From assembly GCA_937926555.1 (NCBI GenBank), contig CALAZX010000279.1:1-10513 (forward strand): a stretch of DNA of 10,513 nucleotides. Direction: 5' to 3'. This DNA is from an uncultured Negativicutes bacterium (GTDB taxonomy: Bacteria > Bacillota > Negativicutes > Acidaminococcales > Acidaminococcaceae). Below are positions 1-6,346 of the stretch, in pieces; position 1 is the stretch's first letter; every line of letters starts with the position of its first letter. The notes under the pieces are model-generated. The model was not told where the DNA came from. It ran no database searches and saw only the letters and a list, made by a program, of their open reading frames with translations. A program made the position numbers and the translations under genes.

Positions 1-33
1 CCGCAGTTCCGCGGCATCAGGTTCCGCAAATTC

Positions 34-1506
34 CTATTTCCGGCGCATCACCAGGGGTGCCACCAGGGAGATGGCCGCAGCCACCAGGAAGAACACGCAG
101 ATGGGACGGGTGAAGAAGATGGAGGCGCTGCCATCGCTCATGATGAGAGAGCCCACGAAGTTCTGCTCCGCCATGGAGCCCAGGATGATGCCGATGATCA
201 CGGCGCTCATGGAGAACTCCAGCTTGTTCAGCACGTAGCCGATGATGCCGCTGGCCACCATGAGATACACGTCGTTCATGGAGTTGTTGTAGCTGTAGGT
301 GCCCACGAAGGTCATCAGCATGATGAGGGGCAGGAGCACCGCCTGGGGCACGCTGGTCACTTTCACGAAGAGACGGATCAGGGAGAAGCCCAGGATGGCC
401 ATGACGATGTTGGCCACCAGCAGTCCGATGAAGATGGCGTACACATAGGGAGCCTTCTCCATGAAGAGCATGGGGCCGGGCTGGATGCCCTGCACCATCA
501 GTGCGCCCATCATGATGGCCGTGGCGCCGTCGCCGGGGATGCCCAGGGTCAGCACGGGGATGAAGGCGCCGCCGCTGACGGCGTTGTTGCCCGCCTCGGG
601 AGCCACCACGCCCTCCGGCTCGCCGGTGCCGAACTTGTCGCTGTGCTTGCTCCAGCGCTTGGCCTGGTCATAGGCCACGAAGCTGGCGATATCGCCGCCG
701 GTGCCGGGCACGCAGCCGATGAAGGTGCCGATGGCGCTGCTGCGGAGCAGAGTGGTGAAGACCCGTTTCAGGTCCGCCAGGGTGGGGAACGTCCGGTCGA
801 TGGCCAGCTTCTGTTTCAGGCTGGACTTCTTCCAGTACTCCTCCACGCTCTGCAGCATCTGGGCCAGGGCGAAGACGCCGATGAGGATGGGGATGAAGCT
901 GACGCCGCCCATGAGATAGGTGGTGTCCAGGGTGAAGCGGATCTGGCCGCTCATGGCGTCAATGCCCACGGTGGCCAGGAACAGGCCGAAGAGGCCGCCC
1001 ATGACACCCTTGATGACGCTGCCGCTGGACACGCTGGTGATAATGGACAGGCCGAAAATCGCCAGGGCGAAGTACTCCGGTTTGGAGAACTGCAGGGCCA
1101 CCTTGGCCAGCAGCGGCGCCATGACGATGAGACATACGGTACTGAAAATGCCGCCAAAAGCGCTGGCGGTGGTGCTCAGTCCCAGCGCGCGGCCGGGCTG
1201 ATGCAGTTTCGTGGCCATGGGATAGCCGTCCAGGGTGGTGGCCACGCTGGCCGGGGTACCCGGGGTCTTCAGCAGGATGGCGCTGATACTGCCGCCGTAG
1301 ATGGCGCCGCAGTAGATGCCCAGGAGCATCAGGATGCCCGCCATGCCCTTGAAGGCGAAGGCCAGGGGCAGCAGCAGGGCCAGGCCCATATTGACGCTAA
1401 GACCCGGCATGGCGCCGAAAAGGATACCCACCCAGACGCCGAACACCAGGCAGGCCATACTGAAAGGCTCGGCAATCATGCCTAAAGCCGCAATGATATC
1501 TGACAT
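34..1506 (-). CDS. tctA: TctA-family large membrane subunit of a tripartite tricarboxylate transporter
   Basis: This is the large integral membrane subunit of a TTT-family secondary transporter, which takes up a carboxylate delivered by a TctC binding protein. The 490-residue length matches the family (about 500). Seen: almost continuous hydrophobic segments, GAMPGLS near residue 31, the family signature CGAIYGGSISAILLKTPGTP (66-85), PGTGGDIASF (267-276), and the second conserved half EPEGVVAPEAGNNAV followed by LGIPGDGATAIMMGA (296-335). The start is the ATG at 1506, which has AGGAGGT six bases upstream. A reading frame extending a further 42 codons back overlaps tctB and lacks membrane character, so I excluded it. 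tctB lies 11 bases upstream, so the two are cotranscribed. The substrate cannot be read from the sequence; citrate is only the namesake of the family. Family assignment is very secure. Confidence 0.96.
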   Translation of the reverse strand: MSDIIAALGMIAEPFSMACLVFGVWVGILFGAMPGLSVNMGLALLLPLAFAFKGMAGILMLLGIYCGAIYGGSISAILLKTPGTPASVATTLDGYPMATKLHQPGRALGLSTTASAFGGIFSTVCLIVMAPLLAKVALQFSKPEYFALAIFGLSIITSVSSGSVIKGVMGGLFGLFLATVGIDAMSGQIRFTLDTTYLMGGVSFIPILIGVFALAQMLQSVEEYWKKSSLKQKLAIDRTFPTLADLKRVFTTLLRSSAIGTFIGCVPGTGGDIASFVAYDQAKRWSKHSDKFGTGEPEGVVAPEAGNNAVSGGAFIPVLTLGIPGDGATAIMMGALMVQGIQPGPMLFMEKAPYVYAIFIGLLVANIVMAILGFSLIRLFVKVTSVPQAVLLPLIMLMTFVGTYSYNNSMNDVYLMVASGIIGYVLNKLEFSMSAVIIGIILGSMAEQNFVGSLIMSDGSASIFFTRPICVFFLVAAAISLVAPLVMRRK

Positions 1507-1517
1507 GATCCGACCTC

Positions 1518-1988
1518 CTAATCCAAGAATACCGACTGGGGCATGGTTGTCTGCAGCACATACCCGAACACAAGATAGATGAACAGCGTGACGCCCACTG
1601 TGGTCAGCAGGATCATCAGCTTGTTCCGGCATTCAAGCCGGTACATGATCAGAGGCACCACGCAGATGGTGGCGGGATAGAAGCCCAGCACGCGGATGGC
1701 GGCGCAGAACAGCACCACCACGCCCATCATGGCATAGGCCTGCCGTGTCCCCTCCGTATTCAGGGACACTTTGCGGATGGTCAGGTCGATCCGGTCCATC
1801 CAGGTATAGATGCAGAGCACCACAGCGGCCACCGCCATCCCCGCTCCCAGCAGGAAAGGCCAGAAACCCGGTCCGGGTCCCAGATCCGTCATCCCCAGGG
1901 GGAAGGCGGAGGCAGCGTGCATGATGCAGGCGCCCAGCAGCAGTCCCAGTAAAGAGACCACCATATTGCACGATTTCATAGTAAACAT
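1518..1988 (-). CDS. tctB: TctB-family small membrane subunit of a tripartite tricarboxylate transporter
   Basis: This is the small, poorly conserved membrane subunit that partners TctA. The 156-residue protein shows about four hydrophobic segments (roughly residues 9-27, 43-62, 87-115 and 124-145) and the GPGPGFWPFLLG block (37-48), a typical TctB motif after the first membrane segment. The start is taken as the ATG at 1988, with an AAAGGG element about nine bases upstream. An in-frame ATG at 1979 is possible but would sit about 18 bases from that element. The gene precedes tctA by 11 bases and is the first gene of the tctBA operon, behind its own candidate promoter. The unusual point is that tctC is not immediately upstream; two unrelated genes separate them. 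Confidence 0.93.
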   Translation of the reverse strand: MFTMKSCNMVVSLLGLLLGACIMHAASAFPLGMTDLGPGPGFWPFLLGAGMAVAAVVLCIYTWMDRIDLTIRKVSLNTEGTRQAYAMMGVVVLFCAAIRVLGFYPATICVVPLIMYRLECRNKLMILLTTVGVTLFIYLVFGYVLQTTMPQSVFLD

Positions 1989-2024
1989 GACAAAACACCC
2001 TTTTTTTCCTTTTTTAACGTTTCT

Positions 2025-2054
2025 ATCTTACCATAAATCGGAATTCGCTGCCAA
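2025..2054 (-). promoter_or_regulatory. Candidate promoter of tctBA
   Basis: On the minus strand TTGGCA (2049-2054) lies 18 bases from TAAGAT (2025-2030), and TGG immediately before the latter makes an extended -10. The predicted leader is about 30 bases. The -35 hexamer abuts the T-tract of the preceding terminator, so the tctBA transcript starts afresh right after upstream transcription is stopped. Prediction from pattern only. Confidence 0.55.
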
Positions 2055-2055
2055 T

Positions 2056-2086
2056 AAAAAACCGCCCCCGGAAAAAGGGCGGTTTT
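2056..2086 (-). terminator. Intrinsic terminator after the GNAT-ASCH cassette
   Basis: A perfect 10-bp stem (2058-2067 with 2077-2086, core ACCGCCC/GGGCGGT) encloses a 9-base loop, and six T residues follow on the minus strand. This is a textbook Rho-independent terminator downstream of the ASCH gene, which ends at 2171. On the plus strand the hairpin also has TTTT in its right arm, so weak bidirectional action is possible. The 84 bases between it and the ASCH stop codon contain nothing I recognise. Confidence 0.85.
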
Positions 2087-2170
2087 CTTCTGAAAAGAGG
2101 AAGCGTGACCAGTAGACCTTGCCTCATACTCATTTGGATTCAGCTCCTGCTTCTTGCCAGGTGTACCGGC

Positions 2171-2539
2171 TTACAAATATATGAAAGACTGCGGCGCACT
2201 CTTCACTCCCACAGAGCTTAGCGGTCTTGGACGGGAATATCTTTTCACGGTCCCCAGTTTATATGCTACAGCGGAGTCCTTTCCTCTATAGTATTCATCA
2301 AAACTCTTCCGAGTGATACCGGCTTTCCCATGTGTCTGTTCCCAGATAGACTCCGGCTCACCCACCAGCACATCCACCACTTCCACCTCGCCGATGATCA
2401 TGCCGGTTGGCGCAGTGGCATAGATAAGTATCCGGTCCACATGTTTTCTACATTTTGTTTTCCGGAACTCAAACTTTTTGCTTTCATCGATAATCGCATT
2501 AGCGAACTGCGGATGTATCGACAACAATATTCTGCACAT
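2171..2539 (-). CDS. Small ASCH-domain (PUA-like) protein
   Basis: This is a 122-residue single-domain protein. Its N-terminal block ILLSIHPQFANAI, followed by SKKFEFRK, matches the ASCH fold, whose signature is GxKxxExR; here it reads ESKKFEFR, giving Lys21, Glu24 and Arg26 with the glycine replaced. ASCH domains are PUA-like and are expected to bind RNA or nucleosides; E. coli YqfB, one member, hydrolyses N4-acetylcytidine using Lys21 and Thr24 (recalled). Start: ATG at 2539 with AGGTGG about six bases upstream. A GTG at 2548 is in frame but lies only three bases from a purine-rich element. The gene overlaps the end of the upstream GNAT gene by 41 bases in another frame, implying translational coupling. 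The actual substrate is unknown; Glu at the YqfB Thr24 position argues against identical chemistry. Confidence 0.85.
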   Translation of the reverse strand: MCRILLSIHPQFANAIIDESKKFEFRKTKCRKHVDRILIYATAPTGMIIGEVEVVDVLVGEPESIWEQTHGKAGITRKSFDEYYRGKDSAVAYKLGTVKRYSRPRPLSSVGVKSAPQSFIYL

Positions 2540-3608
2540 CTTTCCCACCTGCCTTCAGAATCCAGGCAAACTCCTGGAATGTATATTCAATGTCATAAGG
2601 ATGTGTATCAAACAGCCCCCAGTCTTTCAGGTTTTTGAAAATGACATTCTTTCCTTTGCCAAAAAAACCGTTGTAGACAAACTCAATCATCACAAGATTT
2701 TGCGATTTGGCATATGCTCTTCTGAGCTCTTCTTCGCTGAAAATCGTTTTGTTCCCACACAGCTTGATAAATTCATCAAGATCTTTCAGAACCTGGCCTC
2801 TTTCTTTAATATATTCTATTTTCGCAATGGTGGCAAATGATGTGATGCAGGACCGGTATTTTTTCACACCAGAACCTGTAAAAAGCCGATAAATAAAAAC
2901 CGGATCTCCGACTTGCCATCTCAACTTTGAATAAGGCGTCCCAATGAAAATTTTGGTCATACCGTTTCCAGCCGCCTCATCCCAGAACTCCTGTTCCGTA
3001 TTTCTCAATTCCGAATACGGTAGAATCCTGTCATGGAAGAAATCCCATATTGGCATCATTCTGGCATGCTCAAACCCGGGTTTGATATAAGGAAATGCCC
3101 GATAGACATCACTATAGTCAATTTCTGATTTCCGTTTCACATACAGCAGTTCATCTCCGGACGACTGACCTTCCGCAGATTTTAACGTTCCAGCACACTT
3201 AAAGCCGAATTTCTCAGCTAGAAAAATGATATCGGCATGATGAGAAAATACAGTCAGATATACTTCATCCACCGGAAGTTCTTGCCAGCGCCATAAAGCA
3301 ATACCAAAAGCCCCTTCTCCCAAGCGCTGTCCCTGAAACCGGTCCGTCAGCTTAAGAGTGCCTATCTTCAACCTTTTCTGTCTGGGCAGAAATCCTTGCT
3401 CCAAGTCAATCTGCTCATCATCGTCCTCTTTCAGATATAAAAAAGCGCATACACCATCAGCATCCGCAAAAACAAAGGCTTCAGCCCTCAATGCCGCTTT
3501 TTTCCTATACCATTCGGTAAACCCTGGATAGTCCTTCTTCAAGGAATCGAAAAACGGATCTTCTAACGAACAATCACTGAATCTGCATCTCATGAATTTT
3601 CCTGCCAT
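2499..3608 (-). CDS. GNAT-family N-acetyltransferase with an additional C-terminal, possibly PUA-like, domain
   Basis: This 369-residue cytosolic protein has no signal peptide or membrane segment. Residues 1 to about 160 look like a GNAT acetyl-CoA-dependent acyltransferase: the strand region LKIGTLKLTDRFQG leads into the CoA-binding loop QRLGEGA (94-100, QxxGxG type), then YLTVFSHH and FLAEKFGFKCAGTL (129-142), the usual C-terminal GNAT block. Residues 180 to 360 are extra; GDPVFIYRLFTGSG (234-247), followed by beta-rich sequence, resembles the opening of PUA/EVE-type domains, but I call this tentatively. Start: ATG at 3608 with AGGGGGG about six bases upstream. An ATG at 3593, preceded by AGGA, is a real alternative. 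Base composition is lower than the surroundings (60-base blocks counted by hand gave 30, 38 and 45% GC, against 65% in tctA), suggesting recent acquisition. The 3' end overlaps the ASCH gene. The acceptor substrate is unknown. Confidence 0.82.
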   Translation of the reverse strand: MAGKFMRCRFSDCSLEDPFFDSLKKDYPGFTEWYRKKAALRAEAFVFADADGVCAFLYLKEDDDEQIDLEQGFLPRQKRLKIGTLKLTDRFQGQRLGEGAFGIALWRWQELPVDEVYLTVFSHHADIIFLAEKFGFKCAGTLKSAEGQSSGDELLYVKRKSEIDYSDVYRAFPYIKPGFEHARMMPIWDFFHDRILPYSELRNTEQEFWDEAAGNGMTKIFIGTPYSKLRWQVGDPVFIYRLFTGSGVKKYRSCITSFATIAKIEYIKERGQVLKDLDEFIKLCGNKTIFSEEELRRAYAKSQNLVMIEFVYNGFFGKGKNVIFKNLKDWGLFDTHPYDIEYTFQEFAWILKAGGKDVQNIVVDTSAVR

Positions 3609-3658
3609 GTCTGCCCCCCTGCCGAAAGCATCTTATCCTTTTCCTGCGGTTTCTTTTC

Positions 3659-3667
3659 ATTATACCA
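3659..3667 (-). promoter_or_regulatory. Candidate extended -10 promoter of the GNAT-ASCH cassette
   Basis: The minus strand carries a consensus TATAAT (3659-3664) preceded by TGG (3665-3667), giving an extended -10. The sequence at the expected -35 position (around 3682-3687) is poor, as extended -10 promoters can tolerate. It lies about 50 bases from the GNAT start and just beyond the tctC terminator, so the cassette probably has its own transcript. Confidence 0.5.
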
Positions 3668-3698
3668 TTCCTCTTGGACAGCATCCCCCTCTCCACAC

Positions 3699-3745
3699 AA
3701 AAAGCCTCCCGTCCCGGGGACTCTCGGTCCACGGAGCGGAAGGCT
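3699..3745 (-). terminator. Intrinsic terminator of tctC
   Basis: On the minus strand AGCCTTCCG pairs with CGGGAGGCT (plus-strand arms 3737-3745 and 3703-3711), nine base pairs with one G-U. The loop contains a smaller GGAC/GTCC hairpin, and TTTTT follows. It lies about 50 bases after the tctC stop codon. It separates tctC from the GNAT-ASCH genes and from tctBA. Confidence 0.8.
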
Positions 3746-3795
3746 CATAGGTCATGCGTTATGGTCCATCACAGAACCGCGATGGCTCATCTTTC

Positions 3796-4752
3796 TTATT
3801 TGCTCAGGAATTTGGCGTACATGGCGTCGTCGTCAGCCATCATCTTGTCGCAGTCAGCGCCAACGATAACGGTGGGGTCGATGCCCTGTTTCTTGAAGTA
3901 ATCCTTGAATTCCTTGCTCTTGCATACCTTCTCGGCAGCTTTGCGCAGCACGTCCAGTTTTTCCTGGGGAGTGCCCTTCGGAGCTACCAGAGCGGCCCAT
4001 GCGCGGATTGCCATGGGATGGCCCAGTTCCTTGAAGGTGGGAACGTCGGGATACAGCTCGCTGCGGGTATCAGCCATCACAGCAAGGATCTTCAGGTTAC
4101 CTGCGTCCACCTGGCTCTTGAATACGCTGGGGTCGGCCAGGGTGGCGTCGATATGTTTGCCTGCCAGTGCGGCTGCGATGTCAGCGCTTCCCTTCGGATA
4201 GGGAACGTGTTTCAGCTGCACACCGAACTCCTTCTCGAAGTTCAGCGCGGCGATATGCCAGATGGCGCCGGTGCCGGAGTTGCCCATCTGCACTTTGCCG
4301 GGGTTGGCTTTGCAGTAAGCCACGAATTCATCCAGGTTGTTGTAGGGAGCGTCCTTGGGAACGATCAGAGCCGCGGGAGCCGCGATGGGCGCGCAGATAG
4401 CCGCATAGTCCTTGTTGGTCACAGTGGCCTTACCCTGATGGGGGAACATGGCCAGCTCTACAGTAACCATGCCCAGGGTATGTCCGTCGGGTTTCGCTTT
4501 GGCCAGATCCACCATACCGGTGATTCCGCCGCCGTCCGGTTTGTTCACGGGAACAAATTTGCTGCCGGGCAGCTCTTTCTGCATGAACTGGATCAGACCG
4601 CGGGCGCTGGTGTCAGTACCGCCACCGGGAGCCTTCGGGATGATCACGGTGATCTCACCGTCGGCAGGATAAGCGGCTTTCTTCTCGCCACCGCAGCCTA
4701 CCATGACAAACAGCATGCAGACAAGCATCAGTAAGGATAAAAGTTTTTTCAT
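3796..4752 (-). CDS. tctC: TctC/Bug-family extracytoplasmic solute-binding lipoprotein
   Basis: This is the substrate-binding component of a tripartite tricarboxylate transporter. At 318 residues it has the usual family length. The N-terminus is a lipoprotein signal: two lysines, a hydrophobic stretch, then VMVGC with Cys20 as the probable lipid-attached residue. The mature part opens with ITVIIPKAPGGGTDTSAR (34-51) and continues with VPVNKPDGGGITGM (67-80) and KAKPDGHTLGM (86-96), the ligand-enclosing loops typical of Bug proteins. Start: ATG at 4752 with AGAGAGG about 11 bases upstream. A 17-codon extension to 4803 would run through the promoter and is rejected. The gene ends in a terminator, so it forms its own unit apart from tctBA. 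It presumably feeds TctAB here; the ligand is not predictable, and a carboxylate is expected. Confidence 0.95.
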   Translation of the reverse strand: MKKLLSLLMLVCMLFVMVGCGGEKKAAYPADGEITVIIPKAPGGGTDTSARGLIQFMQKELPGSKFVPVNKPDGGGITGMVDLAKAKPDGHTLGMVTVELAMFPHQGKATVTNKDYAAICAPIAAPAALIVPKDAPYNNLDEFVAYCKANPGKVQMGNSGTGAIWHIAALNFEKEFGVQLKHVPYPKGSADIAAALAGKHIDATLADPSVFKSQVDAGNLKILAVMADTRSELYPDVPTFKELGHPMAIRAWAALVAPKGTPQEKLDVLRKAAEKVCKSKEFKDYFKKQGIDPTVIVGADCDKMMADDDAMYAKFLSK

Positions 4753-4792
4753 GTGCTTAACATCCTCTCTTAGATAGATATTGAATTGTGAA

Positions 4793-4814
4793 TATTGTAC
4801 CATATTTTACAATA
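4793..4814 (-). promoter_or_regulatory. Candidate tctC promoter with overlapping inverted repeat
   Basis: The minus strand shows TACAAT (4794-4799) preceded by TGG (4800-4802), an extended -10 element about 42 bases from the tctC start. No good -35 hexamer is visible. A 7-bp inverted repeat TATTGTA (4793-4799) / TACAATA (4808-4814), separated by eight bases, overlaps the -10 and could be an operator. No clear intrinsic terminator separates this from the sialidase gene upstream, so readthrough is also possible; a short ACGGC/GCCGT hairpin at 4871-4888 lacks a T-tract. Confidence 0.45.
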
Positions 4815-4905
4815 GTGTACTACCGTTCACAGGCGATTTTTTCCATATTTTTTTGCGGAATCTTCCTCTTACGGCCCTGTCATGCCGTTTCCCGCACCCC
4901 GCGGA

Positions 4906-6030
4906 TCAGAAAAGCTTGCGGAACTTGCGGCTGGCGGCGATATCCTGCCAGCTGAGATAGATCACGGCGATGTTCTCCCGCTTGTAGGTGTAGGAGCACC
5001 AGAGGCCGCTGCGGTTGTAGGACAGAGACGGATAGCTGAACTCGCCTTTGCCCTTATCCAGTTTCATCAGCTTCTCCCACTCCTGCCCGTCCTCGCTGCC
5101 CATATAGAGGGTCAGCGGGGTCCGCTCGCCCCAGTTGCCCCGGACCGGGTTGCAGGCCATGAACAGTCTGCCGCCGGGAGTCCGGATCAGGTCGAAGCCG
5201 CTGTTGTTGTTGAAGAGCCGGGTGGCCCTGGGACTGGTCCACACCTTGCCGCCGTCATCGGAGGCGCTCTCATAGAGATATCCCTCGGTGCTGCGCATGA
5301 ACATGTGCAGCCGGCTGTTCATCTCATGCCAGATCACTGGCTGGATGACGCCCCGGCCCTGGAAGCTCTGGCTGCTCAGGGGAGGCAGATTGGCGGTGTT
5401 CACGCCTTTCTCCGACTCCCGCGCCGGAGCCCGGGTGAGGTTGTCGTCCAGGAGGCTCAGCTCCAGGACATTGCTGCGGGTCCAGGTGATACCGCCGTCG
5501 TCGCTATAGTCACAGAAGCAGCGCCATTCGCCCCGCTCCGTGCTACCGCCGGCGCAGATGCGGCCGGTGGGAAGCACCACAGGAGTGGCCCGGACAGGTC
5601 CCCGGCCGCCGCTCTCGTCACCTTCCACCAGCTCCCTGGGACGGGTCCAGGATACAGGATCTCCCACCCCGTCCATCACGTAGGTCTTCCAGTTGGCGAT
5701 CCGGTCTCCCACTTTGAAGAACAGCTTCACGTTCTCCCCGTTGAAGAAAAGGACAGGATTCCAGCAGGCCTCCTCGAAGCCGGTAAGACACACCGGCTCG
5801 CTCCACACCATCTCGGTGTGTTTCTGGGCCACGGTCTTCCCGTTCCGGTCCACCGCTTTGACCACCGTCCTCACCGGAGAAGCCTGGGAGAACCAGATCT
5901 CCGTGTCGGAGGCCCCTTCCCTGCTGCCGCCGAACCAGGCGCAAAGCACTTTCCCGTTAGGCAGCGCCACCAGCGAACTGCCATGGCACATGGCAGTGGG
6001 CAGGGTCTTGCAAATCATCTGTCTGAACAA
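4906..6030 (-). CDS. Cytosolic BNR/Asp-box sialidase-like exo-glycosidase
   Basis: This protein of about 374 residues belongs to the predicted neuraminidase group (BNR_2 type, COG4692-like), six-bladed beta-propeller hydrolases. Seen: CHGSSLVALPNGKVLCAWFG (15-34), then GGSREGASDTEIW (34-46) containing an Arg and Asp typical of the active site. There are two good Asp boxes (SxDxGxxW), SDDGGITW and SDDGGKVW, and a degenerate SEDGQEW. Family blocks QPVIWHEMNSRLHMFMRS, NNNSGFDLIRTPGGRLFM and GEFSYPSLSYNRSGLW follow. There is no signal peptide, so it should act in the cytoplasm on imported substrate. Start: I prefer the TTG at 6030, since AGGGTGG lies six bases upstream. The ATG at 6018 has no well-placed site, and the ATG at 6114 would run through a hairpin. 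tctC lies 153 bases downstream. The true substrate may be sialic acid or another acidic sugar. Confidence 0.82.
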   Translation of the reverse strand: MFRQMICKTLPTAMCHGSSLVALPNGKVLCAWFGGSREGASDTEIWFSQASPVRTVVKAVDRNGKTVAQKHTEMVWSEPVCLTGFEEACWNPVLFFNGENVKLFFKVGDRIANWKTYVMDGVGDPVSWTRPRELVEGDESGGRGPVRATPVVLPTGRICAGGSTERGEWRCFCDYSDDGGITWTRSNVLELSLLDDNLTRAPARESEKGVNTANLPPLSSQSFQGRGVIQPVIWHEMNSRLHMFMRSTEGYLYESASDDGGKVWTSPRATRLFNNNSGFDLIRTPGGRLFMACNPVRGNWGERTPLTLYMGSEDGQEWEKLMKLDKGKGEFSYPSLSYNRSGLWCSYTYKRENIAVIYLSWQDIAASRKFRKLF

Positions 6031-6036
6031 AAAGTA

Positions 6037-6043
6037 CCACCCT
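6037..6043 (-). promoter_or_regulatory. Ribosome binding site that decides the sialidase start
   Basis: AGGGTGG on the minus strand lies six bases before TTG (6028-6030) and 18 bases before the in-frame ATG at 6018. Normal spacing favours the TTG start, giving an N-terminus of MFRQM. Confidence 0.6.
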
Positions 6044-6049
6044 TTCCTG

Positions 6050-6079
6050 AAAAAGAATCCGGCCCGTTTTCCGGACCGG
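6050..6079 (-). promoter_or_regulatory. Terminator-like hairpin in the sialidase leader (possible attenuator)
   Basis: On the minus strand CCGGTCCG and CGGGCCGG (plus-strand arms 6072-6079 and 6059-6066) form eight pairs with one G-U around a 5-base loop, followed by ATTCTTTTTC. This lies between the candidate promoter and the ribosome binding site, in the direction of the sialidase gene. It could be a leader terminator controlling the gene, or a second terminator for transcripts from serC. Confidence 0.6.
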
Positions 6080-6116
6080 CTCCCCCATTCCACATCACAC
6101 TCTTTTATCTGCATCT

Positions 6117-6125
6117 ATTTTATCA
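6117..6125 (-). promoter_or_regulatory. Candidate promoter of the sialidase gene
   Basis: TAAAAT (6117-6122) preceded by TGA (6123-6125) gives an extended -10 on the minus strand. No convincing -35 lies at 16-18 bases. The 316-base gap between sialidase and serC (6031-6346) thus holds, in transcription order, a small GAGGC/GCCTC hairpin (6320-6337) after serC, the serC terminator, this promoter, the leader hairpin and the ribosome binding site. Confidence 0.4.
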
Positions 6126-6235
6126 CATTTAGGAAAGTTGTGCGGGGTTGTCCTCAAGTTTCTTTTTTGCAGCCCGGAAAAAGGGGGAAAAACGCGAAGT
6201 CTGAAGCGAGGGATGGGAATCAAAAAACAAAACGG

Positions 6236-6268
6236 AAAAAGAAAAAGCCGGCTCCCGAAGGAACCGGC
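6236..6268 (-). terminator. Intrinsic terminator of the DUF1015-serC operon
   Basis: On the minus strand GCCGGTTCC pairs with GGAGCCGGC (plus-strand arms 6260-6268 and 6247-6255), nine pairs with one G-U, closed by a UUCG tetraloop and followed by TTTTTCTTTTT. This is a very strong Rho-independent terminator about 80 bases past the serC stop codon. Confidence 0.9.
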
Positions 6269-6346
6269 TCCTGTATTCATCCCGCCTTCCGGCAGGGGAC
6301 ACTCTCTTCTGCTGTCAAGGAGGCTTTGTGACGCCTCAAAATCCGC

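Noticed and set aside
1..33. Short CCGC/GCGG inverted repeat after the tctA stop
   Set aside because: Only four pairs are visible at the window edge with no T-tract, so a terminator cannot be supported.
643..1485. Plus-strand open frame of 280 codons opposite tctA
   Set aside because: Gly/Ala/Gln/His-rich shadow of a well conserved membrane protein gene.
2087..2170. Possible tRNA or attachment site next to the cassette
   Set aside because: I found no cloverleaf, no direct repeat matching the other cassette end and no integrase gene.
6030..6114. ATG at 6114 as the sialidase start
   Set aside because: It lies only a few bases from the predicted transcription start, and the extra 28 codons run through a terminator-like hairpin and match nothing in the family.
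4882..6132. Plus-strand open frame of 416 codons opposite the sialidase
   Set aside because: It is antisense to a gene with family motifs and Asp boxes, and its own sequence is low-complexity Ala/Pro/His with no domain.
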